64,000 nucleotides of DNA from assembly GCF_905163445.1 (NCBI RefSeq), contig NC_053185.1, positions 12,728,001-12,792,000 on the forward strand, read 5' to 3'. The position numbers and the translations under genes are program-made. Positions 11,291 through 22,884 of the stretch are shown here, in pieces. Source of the DNA: Pararge aegeria (Eukaryota; Arthropoda; Insecta; Lepidoptera; Nymphalidae). The first letter of the stretch is position 1. Each line of letters starts with the position of its first letter. Below the pieces are notes generated by a model. The model had not been told where the DNA came from. It did no database searches and worked only from the letters and a program-made list of their open reading frames with translations.

Positions 11291-12640
11291 TCCTACTATT
11301 CTTCGCCGACATAATTCTTTGTAACAGCAGCTATCGTGTATTTGATTTTGGATATCATGGTATTGTTGCATTTTTATAAGGACATCAGCGTTAGAAGTGA
11401 CGTCACCTCACATAATAATTGTGAATACTTAGTGAACAGTGTACTAACAATAATATTATACGTACCGTTATGATGTGTGACGGTAATTAAATAATAAGTT
11501 GGTCATACTGACGGTATAATTCTAAATCTTATATAGGTATCCAATCTGATGATCTTATGAGGTATAATGTTATGAACCTAATTTTATGAATATGTAAATA
11601 TAGAAAGGAAGTGCACAGATAGGTATTAGTAAAAATGAAATGAATTTTTTATTAAAGTAATATTGTTTCTTTAAAATATAAATATAACCTAAAATAAACT
11701 ATTTAAAACTATAAAATCTAAAACAAAAAATTAGAATATTAGTATTAGTTAAATAATATTTTGCATGTAGGGGTGAATGAAGTAACCGCAAATGTTTAAG
11801 GAAATCATCATTTCATGTTTTTTTTATTATTAATTGTATTAAACATATCTAATACCACAATATTATTCTTGATCCCATTCTCATGAAGACACCTGATTAA
11901 TATGAATATGAAAATACTGAAACGAATTTTATAGCATGTAGAGCGCATTTAATAAATGCAAATGTTAGAGTATATATCATTATGTATATATCATTATGTA
12001 TATATTATATATCATCATTTCATTTTTCTTTCTTAATATTTTAATATACCTACATGCCTAATAATAAAATAACTCATAAAAGTAATGATCGATATTTATG
12101 CCATAATTTAAGCTTAACTACGTAATAAAATATTATTTCCTCATTAAGTTTTTTTTTAAGTTTTTAAGTGGAGACACCGCAGTGAGTATTAGGGCTCGTT
12201 TAGGTCATTGCCTCATTTGACCTTCCAAGTTTTAATCCAGAAAGTTAAAGACATAATGAGGGCAATTTAGTTTTAAAATTTTAGCACGAAAATCTCATCA
12301 ACTCTGGAATAATATTGTCCCTCTAAAGCGGGTCCTTGCGTCTGAATAAAAGGCGGTGTTATTATGTTGGTAAAACAAAATTCTCCGTAATAGCATCATT
12401 ATGTGGCGAAAATTGCTCGAGAGATTTTTTGTAGCGGTAGGTAATATAAATGTGTTTGTAACTAGTGGCTATCTGCGGCTTCGTTCATGAGAGGCAGACA
12501 GGCAGGGTATTTTATATTTTACTAGTTATTGACCGTGACTTCGTCCTCGTTATTTTGGGTTTATGAAAACTCCGCAATAAACCTTTATTTTCTCTGGATT
12601 AAATTGATCCTAGGGCCGTAGGGATATAGGGCCGTATTTT
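11291..12640. other. Very AT-rich unique DNA, no gene seen
   Basis: Apart from the short tandem repeat at 11960 this stretch shows only A/T runs. Confidence 0.6.
11960..12016. repeat. Short AT-rich tandem repeat
   Basis: ATATATCATTATGT occurs twice in tandem, followed by a third partial unit. Confidence 0.7.
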
Positions 12641-12653
12641 ATCAACATATAGA

Positions 12654-12682
12654 CATATCAAAGATATATAATCTTTGATATG
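12654..12682. repeat. 12-bp inverted repeat, 5-bp loop
   Basis: CATATCAAAGAT and ATCTTTGATATG are perfect. Pairing extends outward imperfectly to about 20 bp (AACATATAGA and CCTATGTG). Confidence 0.75.
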
Positions 12683-12962
12683 CCTATGTGAAATATCTCC
12701 AAGTAAATTTAAGCAGTCAAGCGCTGGAACAAAGCATTTATTTTAATTTTTCGGGTTGTCTTAAAATTCCTATGTAATGTACAGGATGCAGGCAATATGT
12801 GCCAAGATTTATCAATATCGGTTTAACGGTTGAGCCCAACATAGGTAACTAATTAGTTACTACTAGTTTATACTTACTAGTTTATAATATAAGTATAGAT
12901 TCTGGATCTAAGTAACAAAAAAAAAGAATGCCTAATGTTTTTGATATTCTTATGATTAAATT

Positions 12963-13126
12963 GATCATTATCATCATATTAACCGATAGACGTCCACTGC
13001 TGGACATAGGTCTTTTGTAGGGAGTTCCAATTTCCACGGTTTTGTGCCGCTTGCGTCTAGTGGCTCCCTGCGACGTGCTGAATGTCATCTGTCCACCTCG
13101 TTGGGGTCGACACCATTTCCAGCACC
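12963..13126 (-). mobile_element. RTE-type LINE 3' end, short
   Basis: Minus strand: GTCGACCCCAACGAGGTGG, then CGTCTATCGGTTAATATGA, with an ATGATGATAATGATC tail. It matches the copies at 20874 and 28880. ATTAAATT at 12955-12962 and 13127-13134 is a possible 8-bp target duplication. Confidence 0.6.
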
Positions 13127-13277
13127 ATTAAATTTATAAAATAAATTATATAAAAGCTTTTCTGTCTTAATTTAATTCATTTATATAGTTAAAAGTTGTA
13201 TATATTGAAAAGTCTTATTTTTACACATATTTCGTTATTTTATTTTGTCCGTTTTTATCTTCTTCAATTTCAAAATA

Positions 13278-13316
13278 CTTATCAATATACTTCTATATTC
13301 TATTCTATTCTATTCC
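13278..13316 (+). repeat. (TATTC)n microsatellite
   Basis: TCTATATTCTATTCTATTCT followed by ATTCCTTATAG; about four TATTC units. Confidence 0.8.
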
Positions 13317-13754
13317 TTATAGTATTGTTGTTTGTAGTTGAAAGAGCCACAAACCAACAAACACACTCTTGCAACTATAATATCAGTAGGAATAAAATAG
13401 ATAGTTGTTTTAGAAATATGTATTGCGAAGCAGTGGGCCGGAGAGCGGCCGGCGCCTGATTACCAAAACTTAATTTATTTTGAAGAGAAAAAAAACTTAA
13501 AATTATTGTTCGTGGCGGCGTGGGAAGCGATCCTGTCGCCGGCGGCCTCTATTACGTCATTATTTTCTATTAGATTTTATATTAAAACGAAGATTAATTG
13601 TTAATCGATACGGTGTAGCCACAGCCATATTTTAAAAAGTTGTATAACTTTCTAGATAACATATTTAGGCAGGTTTAGGTTACTGTTTCAATTGCACTAT
13701 CACTGTAAGAATAAGAACAACATTAAAACAGTTTTAAATACTTAATCACGAGGG

Positions 13755-14040
13755 TCATAAGAGTCACTCAGCGGGCGATGGAGAGAACTATGCTTGGAGT
13801 ATCGCTACGTGAATGAACCAAAGTTACCGACTACCGACATAGCTCTAAAGGGTTGCGAAGCTAAAGTGGCAATTTGCGGCGGACACAGCTCGAAGATACG
13901 ATAGACGTTGGGGTCCCAAGGTGCTAGAATGGCGAGCTCACTCTGGTAAACACAGCGTTGGTAAACCCCCGACGAGGTGGAAGGATGACATCAAGCGAGT
14001 CGCAGGGAGCTGCTGGACCCAAGCGGACCCAAAACCAAAC
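13755..14040 (+). pseudogene. RTE-type LINE pol C-terminal fragment
   Basis: With frame changes the + strand reads TQRAMERTMLGVSL, then RYDRRWGPKVLEWRAHSGKH, SVGKPPTRWKDDIKRVAGSC and WTQADPKPNRA. This is the region just before and including the RTE pol C-terminus, about 95 residues. It is more diverged than the 28880 copy. The host ORF apparent at 13958-14281 is partly this fragment and partly chance. Confidence 0.7.
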
Positions 14041-14639
14041 CGTGCTTCAAACCCGTGACACAGCATATTCTGAGTTTATAGTGTTAAATCTGTTCATAGA
14101 AATTAGTGTGTACCCTACCTACATCTGCTCAGAATCTTGTAAAACCAGTGTACTCGTTTTGCAGGCCACCGAGTACGTGGTTTTGATATCTTGGTTGGTT
14201 TGTGTGGTCTTAGCTTTATCATCGTTCGATTCTTGGTTACTTATTGGCAGAGCTTGTTTTCTTAATACAAAGTATAAATAGGGTACTCAAGAATATTACA
14301 ATCTAACAAAGTGATTTCAGTAATTAGCAATTTAATTTTAACCTTAACTTCTAAAATATACAAGATATAGTTTATTAAGGCATCTTAGTCTTTTTTGATA
14401 ACACTTAGTGGCACTTAAATTACACCACCACTGCTAACTAACTCAAAAAGTTTAGCCGTCTTTAGTCCTCTCACTAACCTTCCCTGATGGGCTTCATATT
14501 TTATACAGAGCAAGGGACAAAAGAAAAATCTAAGGATAGGCGAATCTGTAGTTGATGTTTTATGGCAAAGGATTAAACAACCGTAATTTATCATGCTATC
14601 TAGGTAGCCAAACGATTTTATTATTAAACTAACTTAACA

Positions 14640-14940
14640 ACCGCTCGATTAGCATAATGAAATAACCAATCAATGTCAATATTGCACTATAAAAAGGCCC
14701 CGTCAATGGTCCTAATAAAGTTTGTGAATGTTAATCAGCGATCGTTGAGCAACGTGTCATAAAATGCGCCACTGGTTCGGATGTCGCGGGTCCTGCACCG
14801 CAGGGGGTCTTTGGGGGGCCTAATTGATTTGTGCCCCAGGCCACAATCAAAACAGATCGTATTTTATAAGACGTATCCTCGCGGAGGGCGAGGGTGCGAG
14901 ACATTAACGGATCAGTGCTAAAAATTCGCAAGCAATGCGA
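14640..14940. promoter_or_regulatory. Candidate conserved non-coding element
   Basis: Dense in homeodomain- and Abd-B-like sites (ATAAAATG, CCTAATTGATTT, TTTTATAAG) with a CTATAAAAAGG TATA-like box (14690) and a CACCGCAGGGGGTC block resembling a CTCF core. No repeat homology inside the window. Confidence 0.3.
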
Positions 14941-15032
14941 TTCGATTCTAAGTGAAAGTTAAAAAAAAAAACTTATGTTGTTTGCTAAATTGTGCGTTCA
15001 AGTTTTCAGCAGGAAAGGTTTTGCAGAATTAA

Positions 15033-15142
15033 AGCAGGCATAGTTGTATGCCTGAGAGTTCCGCAGCGCAACCAGCACAAACCCTTCTTATTCTTTAAGG
15101 AGACCCGTGTAGTGGGCCGGGAATAAACAGTTGATGATTTCC
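15033..15142 (+). mobile_element. (ATG)n-tail SINE, 3' fragment
   Basis: TATGCCTGAGAGTTCCGCAG, AACCCTTCTTATTCTTTAAG and GTAGTGGGCCGGGAATA, ending GTTGATGATT. Confidence 0.55.
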
Positions 15143-15534
15143 ACAAATACAAACTAAAATTTATTTCAATTTCCATTAAAAAATATTTAGTGATTGACAA
15201 ATCAACACTTAAATTACAATTTGATTTATTAAAAACATAGTTAAGTATTGTTTTAGAAACATATTAACGCGTTGCTCTCTAGCGTGAAGAATTTTATTAC
15301 TAACCTAATATTTAGAGAGCTTAAGAGAAGCTTTTATAGGTTAAAAACAAAGATATGTTAACTCAGAATTTTTTTTTTTTTTTTAAAAGAACACACTCGA
15401 TAAAAAAAAATTAACATTCCTTTTCTGAAGTAGTCGGATAAAAAGACGGTCCATCTCCATTTCCTCTCATCGCAGTTGCAAACTCTAATGTGCTCAGTGA
15501 TCAAACACAAGAAAATCAAATGATCATTTGATAA

Positions 15535-15665
15535 ATGGTCCCCGAGGGTGCCCCCTGCTTTGGCGCGCTCGTAATGCGGTCACCGCGTACCCTGGGTCTC
15601 GTGGCTGAACCCCATTTGATGGGAACTCGAGTATGGGAAATTATCGCCACCCCATGGATACGCTT
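15535..15665. promoter_or_regulatory. Unique island with CTCF-like core
   Basis: GGTGCCCCCTGCTTTGG at 15549 is, on the minus strand, close to the AGCAGGGGGC core of CTCF motifs. GC-rich unique flanks. Insulator role is a guess. Confidence 0.2.
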
Positions 15666-16654
15666 TGTCTAAATACTTCTGGCTTAATAAGTTATGAAAA
15701 CATTTTGTTTATGCCCAGATTAATGTCTGTTACAGTTGGAATTGAAGTAAGTAAAATAACATCCCAATAAAAATTTTTTTGGTAAAGGATCGACCTGACT
15801 GTTCAGCGGATATGCAGCCCGCATTCTTGACACCATTGTACATGTCGGCGATAAGCCAGGGTTTTCACGCTCGGTGTCCATTATAATAAAATAACTCACA
15901 AAATATCACGTAGTTTATTTTCGCACAATTGCTAGTATAGAACAGAGACGATTTACATAAATTAAACGCTTTTATAGTTTCCTTACAATGGCTAAAACGG
16001 ATATAGCAAATACAACTTCTTTTGAATCAAACAAATAAAATTAGGTACTGCAAAATAATTCTTAAAATATTCCTTAATATTTATAATAAATGTTTAATCA
16101 ATTTAAATTACTTAAAATGATTAATCATTTATATAATACAGAGATTTGTTCATTTAATTGCAACAAACATTAGTCAGTCTAAAGATGGCGCTGCAGGCCA
16201 GATTTAAAATGAATTAAAGAAAGACTTATTGCATAAAATAATAAAGTTTGATACAGAATAATGATATTAATTCTATAAGATATTAATTTGAACATTTTCA
16301 CAGTAAATAAAGTAGTTTAACAATAAATGGAACATCAAACATCTTTAAAACATTCAAACAGTCAAAACAGTGTCTATTAAATATCAGGCCCTAATAAGTA
16401 GCGGTTTCATGTTTACAAATAACTATTTGAATTTAAATCTGATATATTTCAGATATTTTTATAATAAAATATTCACTTTAACGATAAACTAAAACGTAAA
16501 TATCAATAGTCGCCAATTATTGCCGACAGGTGGCGATTTGCGCCCATATACACGTATAGTAAATATGTTAGGTTATTTTTTAAGTAAGGTATATAAAGGT
16601 ATATTAGTTTTAGATTATTTATTATTTATAAGGATATGTGAGCCAATTCCTCAT
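15666..16654. other. AT-rich unique DNA, no gene seen
   Basis: No recognised repeat. The open frame 16520-16708 runs into a family-C repeat and is not a gene. Confidence 0.55.
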
Positions 16655-16790
16655 AATGGTTGCCTGGAAGAAATCACTATAAGTGATAAGGCCGCCTTTG
16701 TTACATAAATTAAATTGACTTGTACCTTTGTTCTCTTTTATTTATTTTTTTCTTGTGTGTAATAAAGTATTTTTCATTGATTGATTATAG
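16655..16790 (+). repeat. Family-C repeat (LINE-like 3' end)
   Basis: GGTTGCCTGGAAGAAATCAC, AGTGATAAGGCCGCCTTTG and TGTGTGTAATAAAGTATTTT. The same blocks recur at 22535, 42283, 49225, 54337 and 61590. AATAAAGT near the end looks like a polyadenylation signal, so it is probably a LINE 3' UTR. Confidence 0.5.
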
Positions 16791-16892
16791 TTGTAACATG
16801 TTCAAGGTAAAACAATTATACATTATTTTGGTAACTGACAAATGTTAACTTTACTAACATTGTTGTAATTTTGATACGTCGTAGTATAGCTT

Positions 16893-17090
16893 TTTGTCAC
16901 AGGGCTCGTCCGGGGAAGTACCTACTACCACAAAGCTGCATTTCTATATTTCAGTCTGAAGGACTACGTTGCCGTTGTAATTACAGGCACATGAGACTTA
17001 ACACCTACGCCTCAAGTTTATAGACAATAGGTGGCAATAGTAAGTGCTCCTTGCACGCCCTGCAAAGTTTTGCTCAGCTTGGTCCGTCAA
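16893..17090 (-). repeat. Family-B interspersed repeat, abutted by the Helitron
   Basis: CACAGGGCTCGTCCGGGG, GTAATTACAGGCACATGAGA and CTTGGTCCGTCAA mark the family in reverse. The Helitron begins at the next base. Confidence 0.55.
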
Positions 17091-17489
17091 TCTATATATA
17101 TAAAAGAGAAAGTGTGTGGGTATGTTTGGTATAGGCTCCGAAACGGCTGGACCGATTTCAATGAAACTTTCAGGGAATCTCCGGATTGACCTGGCTAGTA
17201 ATCCTGTACAGTTTGGTGACGATTGGAGCACTCCTATTTTTGAACTGTCAAACTGTCAAATACAGCTTTTATTTACTATGATGATATTCTATTGTTGGGT
17301 GTACATGGGAGTAGATAATGATCTTCACCCGCTCGAGAAGAGAATAGAAGAGAACGAATACGGAGAGAAATAAATGATTTAATATATTATAAGACTTAAA
17401 TTAAAAATTTAATGATGTAAGTTAATTGTTTAAATAAAATAAAGCAAAATCTAGCCCGGCGAAGCGCCCAGCCCGCTTCGGCGGGCTAG
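17091..17489 (+). mobile_element. Small non-autonomous Helitron, both ends resolved
   Basis: The element begins TCTATATATATAAAA at 17091 and ends CTAG at 17489. Just before the end is a 6-bp hairpin, GCCCGC-TTCG-GCGGGC (17471-17486). The host bases are A at 17090 and T at 17490, the A|T target expected of Helitrons, with no target duplication. The phrase about 50 bp in (CGAAACGGCTGGACCGATT) is a common lepidopteran Helitron 5' region. At 399 bp it encodes no Rep/helicase and would depend on an autonomous partner. An open frame over 17116-17373 is incidental. It sits exactly at the end of a family-B repeat (16893-17090). Confidence 0.85.
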
Positions 17490-18730
17490 TTATTACTACA
17501 AAAGAAGGACGTCCAATGGACATACCGTTTTATAGGGATTTCGACACATCACGGTTTTGTAGCGGTTTTATCTAGTTGTTTGACCCATGATTTGGCACTT
17601 TCAATAATTGCGATTATCTTATGAGCGACAATATTATTTCTACAAGGTTCTTATTACTAAATAATTCTCGTCAAGATCGATTTGAAAACTAGCCCCGGCA
17701 GAGCTACGAGCGATCGAATACTAAATTACACTCTGTGCACTCGTTTCAATTTGCATATTCCGCCTTTATCAATAAACATCAAGTGAGATCGTTGAAAGTT
17801 TACTACTTTTACATTTTTCTCCGTTCTGAAGTTTGAACACGGTAGATTGTTTATCTTACGATTTATTTAAAATGTTAACTAATAGAGAACACGTTAGAAA
17901 ATATCATACCAGTACAGTCGCAGCGATAGTACTAGTAGATGTAGCAGCAAATAGAGCAGTTCATTAATCACGGCCGATTCCCGACCGAGGGTGAGCTGAT
18001 GCGATAAATCTCTGTGCTGCAATGCGGTACAGGCGCGCTGAAAAATTGCCGATTGAAATAAACATGCCAGGCCGGTCACGCCTGCTTGGACTTTTGCTCT
18101 CTTGTTTTGTTGGTATTTTTGTAACTTCTGAGTAGATACGAGTTTGATCGATAACAATCAAATACAAGTAGTAGAAAAGTTCTTTCTATCTCTTGGACTT
18201 TAGTCCAATGTACAATATGTTATATTATACTTACGGGATATATAGTAAGTGGCATTAATGTTGGAAATGTCATGTTTGGATATTAATTAACTATTACAAT
18301 ACGATTAAGGTAATTTGCAAGAGTAACTAGACATTTCAGGCAAGTGTGCTTTAACATCCAGCATGATTGCTAACCTTATGAAATTGAAGAAAAATTACTT
18401 TGTAATTTGTTGATAAACTAGATAAAGAAAAGGCAGAATGTATTTGTTATATGCGTTCAAATTTTAGACTTTTTCATTTAAGAACTACTTATCAAGTTTT
18501 AAGTTACAAATTCAGTAGACAAAAATTAGAACGAAATCATTGAAAATTATAATTGAACTGTTGTTTATGATCCGAAACGTTCTGGAATGTTCGTAATACA
18601 ATTTTTCTTTTTCCGTTCTTCTGTGATAAGTTGGCGGGAATCGTGTTGTACGGAGTAATTGTCTATATGCTCTGCACATAGTTCTGGGTGTTGATAAACC
18701 TAGAATAAAAGGTGTATGTTTGATCAGGGC
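17490..18730. other. Unique DNA after the Helitron, no gene seen
   Basis: 17900-18130 is moderately GC-rich with overlapping minus-strand frames in two phases, which argues against coding. Confidence 0.5.
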
Positions 18731-18825
18731 ATTATCATCGTCATCATTAACAACTAATGAGCGGCCCACTGCAAGGCACAGGTTTCCTACCAGAATGAGA
18801 AGGGTTTATGCCGTAGTCAGAAGAT
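18731..18825 (-). mobile_element. (ATG)n-tail SINE, 3' fragment
   Basis: ATTATCATCGTCATCATTAA, GCGGCCCACTGCAAGGCACA and AGAATGAGAAGGGTTTATGC are the last 95 bp of the family. Confidence 0.6.
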
Positions 18826-18829
18826 TTGG

Positions 18830-20129
18830 AATTGTTTCAATAGTAGTTAGAGACAACTACATTCGTTAAATGGTAAAAAAATAATAAGCGCCCTGTAGGC
18901 TTAGTACAAGATTTGCTCGCTCGCAATCTAGAAATCATTTTCGCATGACGTCGAAGTAAAATTGACCTAATAACGCACGCTTTAGAGTCTTAAGTCCTGT
19001 ACTCCTGATTTTATGTTTACTAATCTTCCGACAAAAGTTAGAACTAAAGAAGAGTAGAGAAATTTGAGCTTTAACAAAATCCAAATTACATCAATTTTAC
19101 TTCGATGTTCAATATTTCCGTATTTGAGAAATACTCCTCGATTGCTGGCAAACAAATCCTTAGTACAAACTAAGGCTTCTCGTCTTGGACAAAGCTGACA
19201 ACAGCTTATTGTAAAATCCCGGTCTAAGTTTTCATTTACTATATACTTTCTCATACATAAAAGTACAGGATGTACAAAACCTGATGTTCAAAGCCAAGTC
19301 AGAGCCAGCTAGGCAGGAATGTGCCCACGCATGATCATTGTATGCAAATCACGGGTCGCAGGTCGCTATTCGCGGCCATGACTGTCCTTCTCTTTTTTTC
19401 CTCGTTCTATTCTGAATCCTTTCTATAAAGCTTATTATGAACACGTATGCAGTCTCAAGCATTTAATGTTCAAAGGCTCATGGCTGTTCTCACTAACAAC
19501 GAACAAGGCAATGTCTAAATGAGTAACGCTTAACGATGCATATATCTATCTTTGACCTATAGTTATCAACTTCGAGTTGGTGAAGCGTTTTGTTCTCTAG
19601 ACATCACTTAACCTGATGATTAAGCGATGTCTAGAGAAAAAAACGTTTTGGATTGGATTTGGACATTGGATTTAGGCGGTTCCTAGGTTTAGTGAAATCG
19701 GGCATTACTCTTTTTGTGGAACGATGTGTACATATGTTTGAAGAATGCATTAGTATATTTCATAAGGAATCACCCTGTAAAAATATTAAATCAAATGAAG
19801 CATATTTATTTTTCCGTACAAACGAATTCAAAACATTCTTAGTGTTTACTTACGACAACTCTTTTTAAGATGAAATACCAACACACACATAGTATCTACG
19901 CAACGCGTATCTAATAAAGTCTTGGGAATCACATGATTATCATTTTGCATGTGATGTTAGGGCTGTATCTGGTTTCCTTCAGTAAAAACTATAAGGTTTT
20001 TGGTTACACAGATAAGTCTCAGAGACAATATCTGAAGCCTGTGAAGTATTACTTCAATATTCATTTACACGTTGCATATATATAATATATACTTACGGAT
20101 TCATCCGCGGGCTATTAGCGTCACAGTAG
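18830..20129. other. Unique DNA with one hairpin, no gene seen
   Basis: The hairpin at 19593 is the only notable structure. Short ORFs lack domains. Confidence 0.5.
19593..19638. repeat. Near-perfect 19-bp inverted repeat, 8-bp loop
   Basis: TTCTCTAGACATCACTTAA (19593-19611) pairs with TTAAGCGATGTCTAGAGAA (19620-19638), one mismatch. Confidence 0.85.
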
Positions 20130-20300
20130 TTATCACAGGGGTGAAGTGCTTATTACAACTCTGCCGTGTGGTAACGACAGATCAGAATACGGTTGTCACC
20201 GCCCTTCGACACCCAAGGGAAGAGTCCCTTGGGTGTCGTACGAGGCGACTAAGGGAATATAGAATATAACGGGCAGCAGCGTCCTCTGTGCTACCAATAC
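20130..20300 (+). repeat. Interspersed repeat containing a GACACCCAAGGGA palindrome
   Basis: GTTGTCACCGCCCTTCGACA, GTCGTACGAGGCGACTAAGG and GCAGCAGCGTCCTCTGTGCT. A perfect 14-bp inverted repeat with a 4-bp loop lies at 20207-20238. The same element occurs reversed at 10235. Confidence 0.4.
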
Positions 20301-20542
20301 CATCTATCACCAAGCACAACGTGGATATTATATGCAAACGCTTTCGTTGGGAGAAGCCTTATGTTCAACTGTGGACTGTTATATTCGTAGGCTATTGATT
20401 GAACTATTCTAATAAAAACCATCTTTTAGCTCTATGAAAATATCAATGAAAATATTACCCTCATTGCAGCAATGCAAAGGAGTAGTGCTCAAGAGAATTC
20501 AGACTGATCAATTTGTTTTTGAACTAGCTAATGCCTTAAACA

Positions 20543-20755
20543 CATCATCATCATCATAACCCACGGATCCATCAAGGGCACGGATCTCTTCTCAAGATGA
20601 GAAGGGTTTAAGGCCGTAGTCCATTACGCTGGCCAAGTGCGTATTGCTAGACTAAACATTATGGAAACCTCTCAGGAATGAAGGTTTCCTTACGATTTTT
20701 TTCCTTCACCGTTAAAGCAAATGATATTTTATTGCTTAAATGAAAAAGTGCGTGT
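20543..20755 (-). mobile_element. (ATG)n-tail SINE, head missing
   Basis: Tail complement ATCATCATCATCATAACCCA, body GATGAGAAGGGTTTAAGGCC, then CACCGTTAAAGCAAATGATA. It ends in the linker before the tRNA head. Confidence 0.65.
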
Positions 20756-20873
20756 CGCCTCTGGCTCATGCTTACGTGAAATATAGGTCAAACTTCAACC
20801 ATATTAAGTATAGTTGAAAATCACAGATAACATCAAAATATTTGAATCTTAATCGGCTTATAAGCTTTTTAGT

Positions 20874-21091
20874 CATCATTATCATCATCATTTCAACCAA
20901 TTGACGTCCACTGTTGGACATAAATCTTTTGTAGGGAGTTCCACAATCCACGGTCCTGGGCCGCATGCCTCTAGCGGCTACCAGCGACTCGCCTGATGTC
21001 ATCTCTCCACCTCGTAGCGGGCCGACCTACGCTGAGTTAACCGCCGTGTGGGGTCGCCATTACAGCACCTTAAGACCCCAACGTCCATTGG
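20874..21091 (-). mobile_element. RTE-type LINE 3' end, 8-bp TSD
   Basis: It is flanked by TTTTTAGT at 20866-20873 and 21092-21099. On the minus strand it reads LEWRPHTAV-like and then DDIRRVA-like RTE C-terminal text, with the stop and a GATGATGATAATGATGA tail. The frame is damaged. The peptide SLVAARGMRPRTVDCGTPYK continues the same tail in another frame. Confidence 0.65.
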
Positions 21092-21119
21092 TTTTTAGTG
21101 TCACGCATTAACAAAAAAA

Positions 21120-21215
21120 TACTTACTACAATTTTATAATAGTAGACATCAATAGTAGATATAGACTATTTTGTAGTAGTAGATAGACTTTTTTGTAGTA
21201 GTAGAGCATTTCATA
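21120..21215. repeat. Short tandem repeat (TTGTAGTAGTAGA)
   Basis: TAGACTATTTTGTAGTAGTA and TAGACTTTTTTGTAGTAGTA lie in tandem with a looser copy upstream. It borders the RTE insertion at 20874-21091. Confidence 0.65.
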
Positions 21216-21280
21216 TTTTTTTTGATTATTACTGTTTTTAATTATTCTGTTATTTAATTATGTAGATGGGTCATAGTATA

Positions 21281-21470
21281 ACAGGGCTCGTTCGGTTTTA
21301 CGGCTTATTTCATAGCAGCATTTCTGGGTGTGAAGGGTGTGGTTGCCGATGTCATTTCAGGCACATGAGGCTTAACACCAGATTTATGGACACAGGATGG
21401 GATGGGATGACTTTGTAGGACGTGTCTTGACTTGATTTGTCTTGTCGTGTTGCTCTGTTTATAGGCTATG
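21281..21470 (-). repeat. Family-B interspersed repeat
   Basis: CAGGGCTCGTTCGGTTTTAC, GAAGGGTGTGGTTGCCGATG, TCAGGCACATGAGGCTTAAC and GTTGCTCTGTTTATAGGC. Confidence 0.5.
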
Positions 21471-21499
21471 GGTTTCCACTTTCTATAAGGTGGCTCATC

Positions 21500-22530
21500 T
21501 GTGGTCGGTCAAATATTACACTAAAAAAATTAAAAAAACTGAATAGGTTGCGAGTCTATCACTATTAAAGGCAGTGAAACGGCACTCGTATGTGGTGCAA
21601 AGAGCATGAATGGTATACATTCTGCCTAGTCATGGCGGGAATTCCATTGTGTCTCGAATCACGGACACGACAACGACAAGCGTTACGTGCCACGACATCG
21701 TTTGATTGTGAATGAATGAGGGTCAGAGATCGACTCGTTTCATTCCATTATATTACTTGTTATGGATATCGTGTTACATTATGCAAATTTAAAAAATGTA
21801 GACCTAAAAACCTGCTAGGTGTTCCAATGGTACGCTGAAATCGCATCCCAATTTTTCGGCGTTCAAAGCCTAGCGGTTTTTTTCCACAACAAGTATCATC
21901 ATTATTAATGCAACCTTGGCTGCAATAACACTGATCGTAAGTGATGTGATGTAGTTTAAGAAACTAATGGGTTTACCTGTTAAAGGTGTGGCAGTTAAAT
22001 TAATCCACTAATCGGTTTGTACGTGACACCGTACCGAAACAATAAATTGCTTACCTTTCTTTTCACAAGTATACGCCCAATATGGGTAACCACTTGATTT
22101 ACAAAATACTAAGACACCATGAACATTTTCAAATCCAAGATGGCCGCTACCACAAATTTGTGAATATATTTTTTTCACATTTTGCTCAATATGGGTATCA
22201 AATGAAATCACTTGACTATGTACAAGATATTGAAGGGTTTTTAAATTTTATATTTGATGAAATACCTTCTAGCTGCCGCTAAAATAACTGGCCTCGTTTA
22301 CACTTGCGACCAGACACGACAGCCCATAAACACCGCGAAACAAATGTGAGGGATCTGTTGCGGCTTTGCTTACGCGCTTCAACAGTAAGTATACCGCAAA
22401 GCAAACACATGCACACTCGTGTTACGTGGTGACGATAAGAAGCACGTGAATTTGGTAACTGATGGTACTTTCGCGTGCATACAGGGTACGCACAGGGTAT
22501 GTAAGAGGGCAGAATAGAATAATATAAGTA
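21500..22530. other. Unique DNA, no gene seen
   Basis: 22080-22215 (CAATATGGGTAACCACTTGA, CCAAGATGGCCGCTACCAC, CAATATGGGTATCAAATGAA) resembles a common insect repeat, so the overlapping 66-residue ORF is not called. Confidence 0.45.
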
Positions 22531-22534
22531 GAAA

Positions 22535-22645
22535 GTCTTTATTGCACATAAATATACCAAATATATAAGCAAAGGCGGCCTAATCGTGTGAAGCGATCTT
22601 CTCCAGACAACCTCTGGTAGAAAGAAGATGTTACATAAAACGGGA
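22535..22645 (-). repeat. Family-C repeat
   Basis: GTCTTTATTGCACATAAATA, GCAAAGGCGGCCTAATCG and GATCTTCTCCAGACAACCTC. Confidence 0.5.
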
Positions 22646-22739
22646 TAGTGCAATAGGCAAATTTTAAAATTATATACATTACATATTATTACTACATATA
22701 TAGCTAAAACCAATAACCTATTATAAAACATAAATATTT

Positions 22740-22780
22740 GTATATATAAATATATATATATATATATCAATATATAAACT
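22740..22780. repeat. AT-rich simple repeat
   Basis: TATATAAATA followed by a (TA)n run and TCAATATATAAAC. The 163-residue minus-strand frame that starts here is the longest in the window. It has no recognisable domain and includes a family-C repeat, so I do not call it a gene. Confidence 0.8.
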
Positions 22781-22884
22781 ATAATAGGGTTATATAAAAT
22801 GGAAAAAACCTACATTACGACTTTTAAAAACTTAATAGGCCTAGGCATTGTACGAGTTATAAAAATCCTACTCATGGGTTTAAT

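Noticed and set aside
17116..17373. 85-residue open frame
   Set aside because: It is internal to the non-autonomous Helitron.
22082..22282. 66-residue frame with MGNHLIYKI start
   Set aside because: The DNA resembles a common insect interspersed repeat (CCAAGATGGCCGC, ATGGGTATCAAATGAA).
22279..22770. Longest open frame (163 residues, minus strand)
   Set aside because: It crosses an AT-rich simple repeat and a family-C repeat, has no domain, and its Tyr/Ile-rich start comes from (TA)n.
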